From positions 1 through 23,809 of the forward strand of contig JAYMSP010002516.1 of NCBI GenBank assembly GCA_036897095.1: 23,809 nt of DNA, given 5' to 3'. The notes under the pieces were generated by a model, which saw only the letters and a program-made list of their open reading frames with translations, was not told the origin of the DNA and did no database searches. The position numbers and the translations under genes are program-made. Shown in pieces: positions 11,701 through 23,809 of the stretch (position 1 is the stretch's first letter; each line of letters opens with the position of its first letter). This DNA comes from Plantago elongata. Taxonomy: Eukaryota; Streptophyta; Magnoliopsida; Lamiales; Plantaginaceae.

Positions 11701-13511
11701 CGATATTTGGATTAGTATGAACAGTTTAGAGAAATGAAAAAGATAAGAAAACTAGTTTAAAGAGGAAAGAACAGTTCGATTCATTTACCAAGTTGTCCTT
11801 GTGGGCCTCCAGAAGAACTAGGGCGGCTACTTAGCTGAGGAAAATCATTGATATCGAAAGAGGTACCATCATTCGAATTCAGATCATTCAACATACCCAT
11901 GCTATTAAGATTATTCATAGCCTGAACATGACTCTGTGATAAGGGGCCACCGGCAGAAGGGTAGGAGTTTCCCAACATTGATAAAACCTGCGGAGAAGCT
12001 GAATAGAGGATCCATCATAACACTGGAAACTTCACTCCCCAGCAAAGCCATTATATAGTTATGCATTAAACTCAGTTCCACAGGAAAAGAGAAAAAAAAA
12101 TAACAGTGACTGGAGCATCATATAGTGAATAAAGAAACAATAGCTAAAACAAGGCATCTTAAAAAATATATAGATCCAAAAATTTGTAGAAGAATGATGA
12201 TAATGCATTAAACTGAGCAGCTGAAATAACCTTTTTTTGGTTAAAAAAAGAATATGATACGTGATTGACGACAAAGATGTGTGAATAAAGAGATAAATAA
12301 ATCTTTCTAATGAGAGGGAGTCTGTGATATACTGCAGATGTCGTCACAAGTTAGACAGCTCAGAACTATCACTGCATGGTTAATTACCTTGTTGAAGAAC
12401 ACTGCCCATCATCCTGTTTTGTCCTTGCACATTTAGATTTCCAGAGCCACTATTGCCAGATAAATTTAGGCGAGAAGAAAGCCCAGATACAGATAATCCA
12501 CCAGAGCTAAGGTTTCTTCCGATGTTGCCCCCACCCACTATGTTTCCCATAGAACTTGTAATCCGTGGTCCAGTATTTCCCAAGCCAGGAGATACACCTA
12601 AGCCTGGAACATTTGTCCGATTTCCAATTGCGGCAGAAGTAGGCAGCATACCTGGTATGGAACCACCAACACCATTAGTGCTACTACTATACCCTTGGTT
12701 TCCAACAACACCCATTCCTCCTCTATTTGCCAGCCCTGAATGTCCGTGAACACTGTTATGAGATATCTGCAAATGAAAGGCAAGATATAAAAGTAAGGTC
12801 AGCATATGTATGCAAGGTTTTACTTGCAGTATCATCACAAATAAACACATGTTTTAAAATAGTCATCATCTATACTTTCTGGTGGTCTTAAGAACATACG
12901 CTATTATGAGGAGAAAATCTATCCTGTGAGAGATTAGCTGGAAGGTTATTTGATGCAAATCTTCCACTAGAAAGGTTTCCAGCAGCTTGTTGCACCCCAC
13001 TTGAAGGAATGTTATTCATCGTCGAGCTTCTTGATCCAAGTGTCCCAGGCATATTAGGAACATTGAAATTACCATGAATATTATGTAACCCCTGCATATT
13101 TCCTGAAAGAAGTAAAGTCCTGATTATAGAGATTTCAAAGAAACGCCTGGACAAAACTACAATAGCAATACAACTAACCAGAGTGGTGATAAACAGGAGA
13201 GCCGGCACCAGATTGAGCAGAGAAAGATTGTGAAAACAGACGCCCTGTGCTATCGGGAAGATTTGAAGCTGACCCGTTTAACGAAGACTGGAGCAAAGAA
13301 TGATAGACAAAAGTTACACAGCTAAACAATACTACGACCATTTAACCCATATCTAGGTTTATTTGTATAGTGACAAGGCAAACAGCAACATTTTTAATAC
13401 ATTGGGAAATAACCAGAAAGTAGATGCAGCTTCTGCAAGGCAATTAAGATAATATTACTAAGCACATAGCTCTTGTGATGGAGGAAACCATACATTAAGT
13501 AACCCCGACAT
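8732..13511 (-). CDS. VIP2: CCR4-NOT complex subunit NOT2 (VirE2-interacting protein 2 homolog)
   Basis: NOT2 is a scaffold subunit of CCR4-NOT, acting in transcription and mRNA deadenylation; plant NOT2 proteins also promote miRNA gene transcription and bind DCL1, and VIP2 binds Agrobacterium VirE2 (family knowledge). Coding exons: 13494-13511, 13179-13287, 12900-13102, 12388-12766, 11789-11998, 11602-11697, 10554-10639, 10275-10460, 9601-10023, 9467-9519, 9331-9372, 8888-9032 and 8732-8791. They join in frame to 669 residues plus TGA. The start ATG at 13511 gives MSGLLN, then SSLNGS, as in Nicotiana VIP2. The N-terminal two thirds is Ser/Gly/Asn-rich and low-complexity, with Q386-Q391 as a short polyglutamine run. 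The motifs FDINDFPQL and NEDFPALPG follow. The conserved NOT2/3/5 domain is about residues 500-665 (DPFGLLGLLSVIRM, FTVPQCYY, NRGWFYH), ending EKKPVLPQH. The donor of exon 12 is GTCAG; all others are ordinary GT sites. No break is seen. Confidence 0.95.
10872..10960 (-). mobile_element. tRNA-derived SINE fragment, nested in the MITE
   Basis: On the minus strand, from 10960, the sequence shows an A-box-like GCAGCTCAGTTGAGA (10934-10948), then a stretch resembling the region before a tRNA B box (GGTCGGGGAGATACCC, 10898-10913), and ends in a 12-base A run (the T run at 10872-10883). Order and spacing match a short plant SINE. The B box is degenerate (no intact GGTTCGA), so it is old or truncated. 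An (AT)8 tract at 10961-10976 abuts the head, which hides any target duplication. Confidence 0.5.
10961..10976. repeat. (AT)8 dinucleotide microsatellite
   Basis: Eight perfect AT units adjoin the SINE fragment inside the NOT2 intron. Confidence 0.9.
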
Positions 13512-13626
13512 TATGAATGTGTCAAAAGGTCATAAAGAAGTTCTCAGCAGCACAGCAGATTTCTCCTTCAGAACAGAATGATTTTTAAAATAGCTCGAGG
13601 CCTGTTTCTCTGTCTTTGTGTAATAT
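13512..13626 (-). other. NOT2 leader, second 5' UTR exon part
   Basis: On the minus strand a strong acceptor (GTTTTTTTCAG) ends at 13627, and 115 bases of untranslated leader run from 13626 to the start codon at 13511. The same exon continues into the six-codon coding start and ends at the donor after 13494, making a 133-base exon. The leader contains one upstream ATG. Confidence 0.65.
13522..13533 (-). promoter_or_regulatory. Three-codon upstream ORF in NOT2 leader
   Basis: ATG ACC TTT TGA on the minus strand ends ten bases before the NOT2 start codon. Such a minimal uORF can lower translation by forcing reinitiation. Its presence in the mRNA depends on the acceptor assigned at 13627. Confidence 0.5.
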
Positions 13627-14219
13627 CTGAAAAAAACAAGAGTAATTGAAGCACCAATTCAACTATGTTATGTGCTCAAGTATGAAATTACCGACCAGGT
13701 TACACAGCCTGGAAGGAAAATATCAAGTTTCTGGATACTGATAAAACTTAATTGTGAACCATCCATTAGACTAGTAGATTATCTGAATAGCACCATCATA
13801 ATTAATAATGAGAACCTTTTGTCAACACAGAATGCTTGTCTTAAGGTAGTGTGGCACGCCTTCTCAATGATGATCATTTTATACCAACATGTTTATCCAC
13901 TATCCATGCAAGACTTGTGAGCAAGCCTTCTCTACTTCAGTGTATATAATCTCTTTCATCTACATTTTGTTCTTACAGTTTTGTGAAGTATGAGTAATCA
14001 GTTATTCATACTAGACTCTTCTGTCTCTACACTCCCTTCCAAACATTACCCATTAGTGATTAGCCTGCCCGATGAACCAGGGCAGTATTAATGGATTACT
14101 TGAAATTATAAAAGCTCGGCCTACCAGATACAGATATAAATCAGACAGACCAATCAACAAGGTGTGAAACTATATTAGCAGCAGACTCTACCAATAATTT
14201 GACACACATGAAATACTCA

Positions 14220-14700
14220 CCTGGAACATAGTAGCAGTAGACTCTAGCGAGTTTTAGCCTCTACTAGTAAACAAAATGGGTTAAAGAGTTCTGCTGAATT
14301 TAATGAGCTAACAGGAATTGTTGTATGCCAGTTAGACAATTGAATTTTCCCATGCCTGTATTTTAATAACTACAAAATCAAAATATCAAATCAAAGCTGC
14401 ATCAAGTTGAGACGAGAATGCTGGGGAAAAAAGCACTCACTCTTCCAAAATTCAAACTAAACATGGACCTGCTGACCGAATTACACCTAATTAGCCTAGC
14501 CCGAACAATTTGCTTCATAACCACGCAATTTCACTAATAGACTCATGATAACATTAATTGAGCTCATAGTAGCAAGGATGGAAGCTGAATTGCAGAAGAC
14601 TGTAGTCATAACTAACAATACACTTTTCGTTCAAGTAAAGTGAATTAATACAGAAAAAAAGGCATTTGCATAATGGAACAGAGCAAGAAATGAATGCAAA
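14220..14700. repeat. Tandem duplication, copy 1 (NOT2 leader intron)
   Basis: This 481-base unit aligns along its whole length with 14701-15189, by eye at about nine bases in ten with small indels. Both units begin with cctg and end with aatgcaaa(c). It lies within the leader intron of NOT2. A 23-base fragment of the copy 2 start (14711-14733) is also found unchanged at 14168-14190, left of copy 1, suggesting a further partial copy or a later rearrangement. Confidence 0.9.
14441..14468 (-). other. Candidate 28-nt cassette exon, copy 1
   Basis: On the minus strand the segment follows an acceptor (GCAG, 14469-14472) and precedes a consensus-like donor GTGAGTGC (14433-14440). It contains an ATG that would read through into the second leader exon. 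It has a near-identical partner in copy 2. Splicing is predicted only. Confidence 0.3.
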
Positions 14701-15189
14701 CCTGTAGATAAACTATATTAGCAGCAGACTCTAGCAAGTTTTAGCCTCTACTAGTTAACAAAATGGGTTAACAAGTTCTGTTAAATTTAATGGGCTGACA
14801 GGAATTGTTGTATGCCAGTTAAACAATCGAATTTCCCCGTTCCGGTATATCAATAACTACACAATCAAAATATCAAATCAAAGCTGTATCAAGTGGAGAC
14901 GAGAATGCTGGGAAAAAAAGTACTCACTCTTCGAAAATTCAAACTAAACATGGACCTGCGGATCGAATTACACCTAATTAGCAACCTAGCCCGAACAATT
15001 TGCTTTATAACCACGCAATTTCATTAATAGACTAATGATAACATGAATTGAGCTCATAATAGCAACGATGCGAACTGAATTGCAGAAAGCTGGAGTCTAT
15101 AACTAAAACTGCAGTTTTCGTTCGAGTCAAGTGAATTAATACAGGAAAAGGCATTTCCGGAATGGAACAGAGCGATAAATTAATGCAAA
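14701..15189. repeat. Tandem duplication, copy 2 (NOT2 leader intron)
   Basis: This 489-base partner of 14220-14700 ends at the donor of the first leader exon. On the minus strand the base run CAG|GTTTGCATT at 15191 is repeated at the 14701 junction, so the duplicated unit took the donor site with it. Divergence is spread evenly, so the event is not very recent. Confidence 0.9.
14928..14955 (-). other. Candidate 28-nt cassette exon, copy 2
   Basis: The segment is identical to the copy 1 candidate except for one base. On the minus strand it lies between the acceptor CGCAG (ending at 14956) and the donor GTGAGTAC (14920-14927). Retention of both sites after duplication is suggestive, but no transcript evidence is available. 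Confidence 0.3.
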
Positions 15190-15190
15190 C

Positions 15191-15310
15191 CTGATCGAAG
15201 AGACGGATCTGTAGCAGAAGATAGGAATTGAGAAGCTGAATTTGAGTTTGGATAAGTGAAGAAAGAAGAAATTAGGTCTCGATTGTGTTGTGAAGACGAC
15301 AGGCCAATTA
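15191..15310 (-). other. NOT2 first 5' UTR exon and probable transcription start region
   Basis: On the minus strand this pyrimidine-rich stretch has no ATG and ends at the donor GATCAG|GTTTGC. A TATA-like TCTATATCA lies at 15351-15359, so transcription probably begins near 15310-15325. The intron to 13627 would be about 1.56 kb and spans the tandem duplication. The left boundary is firm if the donor is used; the right boundary is approximate. Confidence 0.5.
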
Positions 15311-15467
15311 AGTTTTTTAGGTTTTCCTTTTTATTTTATTTTTTCAATTGTGATATAGAGACTGCTGTTAAGTTAATTTCATTTTGGCGAAGCCCGTGAC
15401 AATGGTCCGTTTTCGTCTCGCTACTCAGATAGTAACCCGTAATAAAGTAGTTGTACTAGTACCATGT

Positions 15468-15603
15468 TTTATTTTTGGTATATTAAAGTGTGCTGAATTT
15501 TCCTTTTTCAATTTTTATCATATCCAATACCTACATTTATTTATGGTACATTAAAGTGTGTAGAATTTTCCTTTTTTAATTTTTCCCATATTCAATACCT
15601 GCA
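15468..15603. repeat. Two-copy 68-bp tandem repeat upstream of NOT2
   Basis: Units 15468-15535 and 15536-15603 share tttattt-tggta-attaaagtgtg, gaattttcc and caatacct-ca in the same order, with scattered substitutions. The array lies just upstream of the NOT2 promoter. Confidence 0.85.
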
Positions 15604-17278
15604 TTTTTCCTAATTTTCCTGGTAAATTTCAGAAACAATATATAAAAAGTAATTAATTAAAATATGAACTCGATTAATTATACCTTACCAAAAGTGTAAT
15701 TTTTTTTCTCGTGTGCGCAACGAAAAACTTATAAATTTGTCATCCACTATAATCAAGATTGGATCAAATAAGGTTTTATTCTCTTCATTTAAGCTAAATT
15801 GTGATATGAAAAATAACTATATATAATTGGATTGAATGGATCATAACTTAATAGATATTAAATAAACTGAAATTAATGGATTTAAAAGAAAAAAAAAGCA
15901 TAAATCACACTCCCCGTTGAAGTTCTTATATATTTCAGAATAAATTAATTGCACTTCGTTGATATGAGTTGCATTCGCAATCCCTTATATTTTCTTAAGC
16001 TTTGGAGCATTACGTTCATAAATCACCCCTTATTAAAATGTGCGATGTACTCATTGTATGTTTTTCATACCAACCATTTCCTTACCTCTTGTGGGTTAAC
16101 AGTTGGCTCCACTTCGATACCATTGTAAAGCATATGTCTGGCCCTTTAGCGCTTGTGGATTTTGTCTTCGTGCGATTCAACGGCCTTGCACTTTGTTATA
16201 TGTTCATCGAAAAAATATTGAGCTGATTAATGTAGAAATTTGAGGAAAGCCATACAGTGTAGTACGCCTTGCATTATGTAATTATTTTAAATATTACACA
16301 AATATACTAACTTTGGTACATTTGAGGAACTTAAATATTTAGTCTTAAACTAGTTGCCCTTGACACGCAGATCTTCGCGTGAACCATTGACATGTAGATA
16401 CCCGATTATTCTTTTAATTTTAAATTCATACTATTAAAAAGTAAACACAATATATTTTAATTATATGAATATGTACTATTTATAAAGTTCTCTAATAATA
16501 TATAATAAGAAATTAATAAGAACTACAAAAACCATGTATATGGGTTTTAATAGTATATATGGTGAAAACATATAATTTTTATATGCCTAGGACTGAGGAA
16601 GTGGTGAAATCACTACTTTTGGGACTAAATTATGAAGTACGGGATGCTTATAATGCCACTTAGAGGAAGAAGGGAGTGGGGGATGGAGTAAATTGCTACT
16701 TAAAAAATGATGAGAACTAGGATAATGATATAAATTAACAATCGAATAAATAATGAATTAAAATTAGAAGTCAGAGAGATGAAATTAAAAGTGGTTCGGC
16801 AATGTATACGTCTACAGAAATCAACCAACAACTTTTATTAATAACTATACAATGTGGCAAGAATAATTTTACATAAAAAATAAGACTAACTTAATACGTT
16901 ATTTTTTGAAATATGATCCACAACTTCCTATTAATCTTATGTATTGTTGATATTAGAAAAATAAGATAAAGTCTCTTACTTAACAAGAACAAAATTTCCT
17001 TTTACACACCACACGAATATTTATATATTTTAATTATAATACACGTCCTTCCCTTTCATTTATATACATCAATCAATTTCATACCATTAATACTTACTAG
17101 TACTAATTATTATGAGAAGACCAGGAACCCATGGAGAAAAGAGAACAAGCTATTATCTAGGTTCATTAGTGTCATCTTAATAATCAATCATATTTACTTG
17201 AATGATTGAGTATTTTCTTGATATTTTAAGTGATTGATCTTTTCAAAGACGTTACCCTATGAACTAAACAATCCCAAA

Positions 17279-17280
<2 letters not shown>

Positions 17281-17311
<31 letters not shown>
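17281..17311. repeat. (ATA)10 trinucleotide microsatellite
   Basis: About ten uninterrupted ATA units. Likely length-polymorphic among individuals. Confidence 0.92.
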
Positions 17312-17312
<1 letters not shown>

Positions 17313-18388
17313 GAGCATTTGACATTAGTTATGTTAAAATGAGAAAAAATGGCACTATAAGAAGAATATTCCATGTAAACGCAAACATCAGCATCGATTT
17401 AATCCATCTATCTATTTAATTATAAAATTAATATTATTAATCATAGCTCATGGCAAGCACCTGGAAATTTCCCCTAAAGTTTGAACTTATTTTTAATTCA
17501 CCTCCCCTAAATGATCTTTCCACGGGTGATAATTGTCTGTATCTCACTCCTACAACACCCTAGAGTGGCACACCAACCAATAAACTTTAAACACGTAAAA
17601 ATATAAAGCCAGAATTAAGCTTTTATCTACGTGGCCACATGTAATTGGTTTCAGCTATGTGGAACACTATTGTACAATTTGACATAAAACAGGTTTCGTG
17701 TGGGGCCGGAACACTTGAAAGTGAAGGATGGCATTTAGTAAATTATTACACCCCACCAGGGATATAATTATTCAACTACTACCAAGTCAGCCCAATTACC
17801 GATATTGCCCTTCTGTACTTTTGTTACCCAATTGCGTCCTTTTTCAACTCTCACCACCTCAAGCTCAGTCCAATGCTATTTGTCCTCAAGATGAAAAGGT
17901 AGATTCTCACTTGATGTCCCTTTCAAGTTTCAACCATCTACCCATCTTCTATTTTCATCTAAATAAACTGAAGATAATTGTACTACCCCATTTTGAAAAT
18001 TTTGTTCTTATTATCGTTTATATAGCGAGGCGATAAAAGAACTAATCTTCAAATAATGAGTTAGTTTTATTATACTAAAAAATTAAACTATCTCAAGCAC
18101 AATTTATCCATTCGTATACAAGACTCGTAAAATTCTCATGCATAAATTCAACGAAAAGTGCATATTGTTCATACCGGTAGCGTTTTCAACTCTCTCAAAC
18201 AATTGAACAACATAATAAATGATAACATCGACTAACATTAAATTGTCCTATCTTATATACAAATATAAGTGACTGTTTAGTATATAACTGTAGTTGAATC
18301 CGTGTGACTAGTGAATAATAGATGAATAGTGGCAAAATTATAGTTGAGTTATTAAAATTAGTGTTTTGTATAAAATTAAGTTGATTAT

Positions 18389-18592
18389 GATTCTGTTTAG
18401 TAAAACTAGCTGAAAAGGTAGCTGAAAAGTTAGTTGGTAGCTTTTTTTTCAACAAACTAACTTGATTAACTTCTCAAACCAGCTACCGTTTCAGCTAGTT
18501 TGTTTAAAATTTGCGCGTTCACGTAACGAGTTCTTATTAAAAAAGCTCATGGTGCTGAAAAGCTATTTGAGAAGTTAATGATAAACAGAATC
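18389..18592. mobile_element. Small MITE, PIF/Harbinger-like
   Basis: A 204-base segment has a perfect 11-base terminal inverted repeat, gattctgttta, at 18389-18399 and 18582-18592, and a 3-base TAT direct repeat on each side (18386-18388 and 18593-18595). Its interior is built from repeated agctgaaaag/agctacc-like words in both orientations, a style common in plant MITEs whose ends read like GG-CTGTTTGG. A 3-base target duplication fits PIF/Harbinger, although that superfamily prefers TTA/TAA, so the class is tentative. No coding capacity. Confidence 0.6.
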
Positions 18593-18956
18593 TATGTTAA
18601 AATTTGTGTAAGGAGAGAAAGTTTAGAGTAAATTGGATTGTGTTGGGATAAATAATAATTAAACTACATTATCTAAATAAATACAAAATTCATTTTCTCA
18701 ATTTCGATTGAATCACGATGCTAAGCCAATCAAGCACTAAGTTATAAATTTGAGTTTTTCTTCAATATATGAATTCTTACATTTTACGTTGTAAAGGGAA
18801 GCGAATGTTTAATTTTCTTCAACGGATAATAAATTAATAATATATTTCATCCGGTTAAATTTTAATTTTTTATAATATTAATAATTAATATTAATGTGGG
18901 GTAAAAGCGTAATTTCAGAAGAAATAGAAGGTTACTGGAGTGGAGATAGAGGATTG

Positions 18957-18964
18957 TATATAAA
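18957..18964 (+). promoter_or_regulatory. TATA box of the Ca2+-ATPase gene
   Basis: TATATAAA on the plus strand, about 500 bases before the start codon. Transcription would start near 18990, giving a pyrimidine-rich leader that ends at the donor at 19221. Position and consensus both fit, but the start site itself is not visible. Confidence 0.6.
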
Positions 18965-19220
18965 TGACTCTCATACCAATATTTGGGAGAAGGTACGGCG
19001 AAGAAGCTAAAGTCGGAAAAGATTGCTGGCACGCATCGCTGTTTCGTACTTTGTCGAGCAGATCTGTTCTTTTTTCGATTCTCTCACTCTTTACCTAACA
19101 CAGTAACCATTTCAGTTTTTAGTCTGAGAACTTCTCACTCTATTTCTCCTCTTTTTTCTGCTAATCCGTACATAGATAGATTCATCATCAACGATCTGTC
19201 GCCCGATACAGTTTGAGGCG

Positions 19221-19450
19221 GTGAGTCATCCGATTATGCTTTTTTTTGTGTCTGTTGCGTGTTTAATGTGATTGCTTTATTCGATTATGATTCAGTTTCG
19301 ATTGATTGCTGGTGAATTTTGGTATCTCTTTGCGGTTTATATCTTTTTCCTTGTGGTTGATTTGTCCTTTGTTACATATTGTCACATATTGAACTGATGA
19401 TTTGATACTTGTTTCTTCTTTTTTTTGTTTTGTTTTGTGTTTGAATTAGT
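19221..19450 (+). other. Intron in the 5' leader of the Ca2+-ATPase gene
   Basis: The donor GGCG|GTGAGT at 19221 and the acceptor after a long T-rich tract (tgaattag, ending 19450) define a 230-base intron. It would leave a 15-base leader segment before the ATG at 19466. Leader introns near promoters often raise plant gene expression, so this may matter for dosage. Assignment rests on splice consensus only. Confidence 0.6.
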
Positions 19451-19465
19451 TGATCTGATTGTTTG

Positions 19466-23809
<4,344 letters not shown>

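Larger units (their letters stand above)
15604..18956. other. AT-rich intergenic region between divergent NOT2 and Ca2+-ATPase genes
   Basis: About 3.3 kb without a recognisable gene. The reading frames present (16002-16226 and 17728-18036, plus strand) are short, have biased AT-rich composition, and show no known motif. The stretch holds an AAT microsatellite and a small Harbinger-like MITE, described separately. The right end supplies the Ca2+-ATPase promoter. The rest is plain AT-rich sequence, probably decayed transposon DNA. Confidence 0.7.

Noticed and set aside
12453..12749. 98-codon plus-strand ORF rich in proline
   Set aside because: It is the antisense shadow of the Gly/Ser/Asn-rich NOT2 exon 12388-12766; the minus-strand frame matches the family and splices in frame.
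16002..16226. 74-codon plus-strand ORF in the large spacer
   Set aside because: It begins at TTG, has no recognisable motif, no splice context and AT-rich surroundings. Likely chance or transposon debris.
17728..18036. 102-codon plus-strand ORF in the large spacer
   Set aside because: An ATG is present, but composition is low in charged residues and shows no domain; the sequence resembles generic AT-rich intergenic DNA.
19463..19465. TTG one codon before the Ca2+-ATPase ATG as a start
   Set aside because: Plant nuclear genes start at ATG, and MGKGG is the known family N-terminus, so the start is 19466.

Overview
The window is nuclear DNA from a flowering plant. Its genes have many exons with GT-AG introns, the spacers are AT-rich and carry small transposons, and the four products are plant families. 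The NOT2/VIP2 protein reads close to the Nicotiana VIP2 I remember, so an asterid (perhaps Solanaceae-like) dicot is my best guess. That placement is inference.

Layout: (1) 38-4280, minus: thirteen exons of UFL1, the E3 ligase for the ubiquitin-like modifier UFM1; its 3' end lies beyond base 1. (2) 5535-7987, plus: a malectin-like/LRR membrane protein without a kinase domain, broken by two frameshifts, a nonsense codon and a 5-base deletion, so probably a pseudogene. (3) 8732-13511, minus: the complete coding region of NOT2/VIP2, a CCR4-NOT subunit, in 13 coding exons, with a two-exon 5' leader reaching about 15310. (4) 19466 to the right edge, plus: an ER-type P-IIA Ca2+-ATPase (ECA/LCA1 family), first eight coding exons, 3' end outside the window.

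UFL1 and the malectin gene are divergent, the malectin gene and NOT2 converge tail to tail, and NOT2 and the Ca2+-ATPase diverge from a 3.6 kb AT-rich spacer. The genes form no operon or obvious pathway. UFL1 and the Ca2+ pump both act at the ER, but their being neighbours is probably chance.

The non-genic structure is the less ordinary part. The leader intron of NOT2 holds a 480-490 bp tandem duplication in which each copy keeps a candidate 28-nt exon. A large NOT2 intron holds an Emigrant-like MITE with a tRNA-derived SINE fragment inside it. A Harbinger-like MITE lies about 0.4 kb upstream of the Ca2+-ATPase promoter. I found no rRNA or tRNA gene, CRISPR array or evidence of a new multi-gene system.
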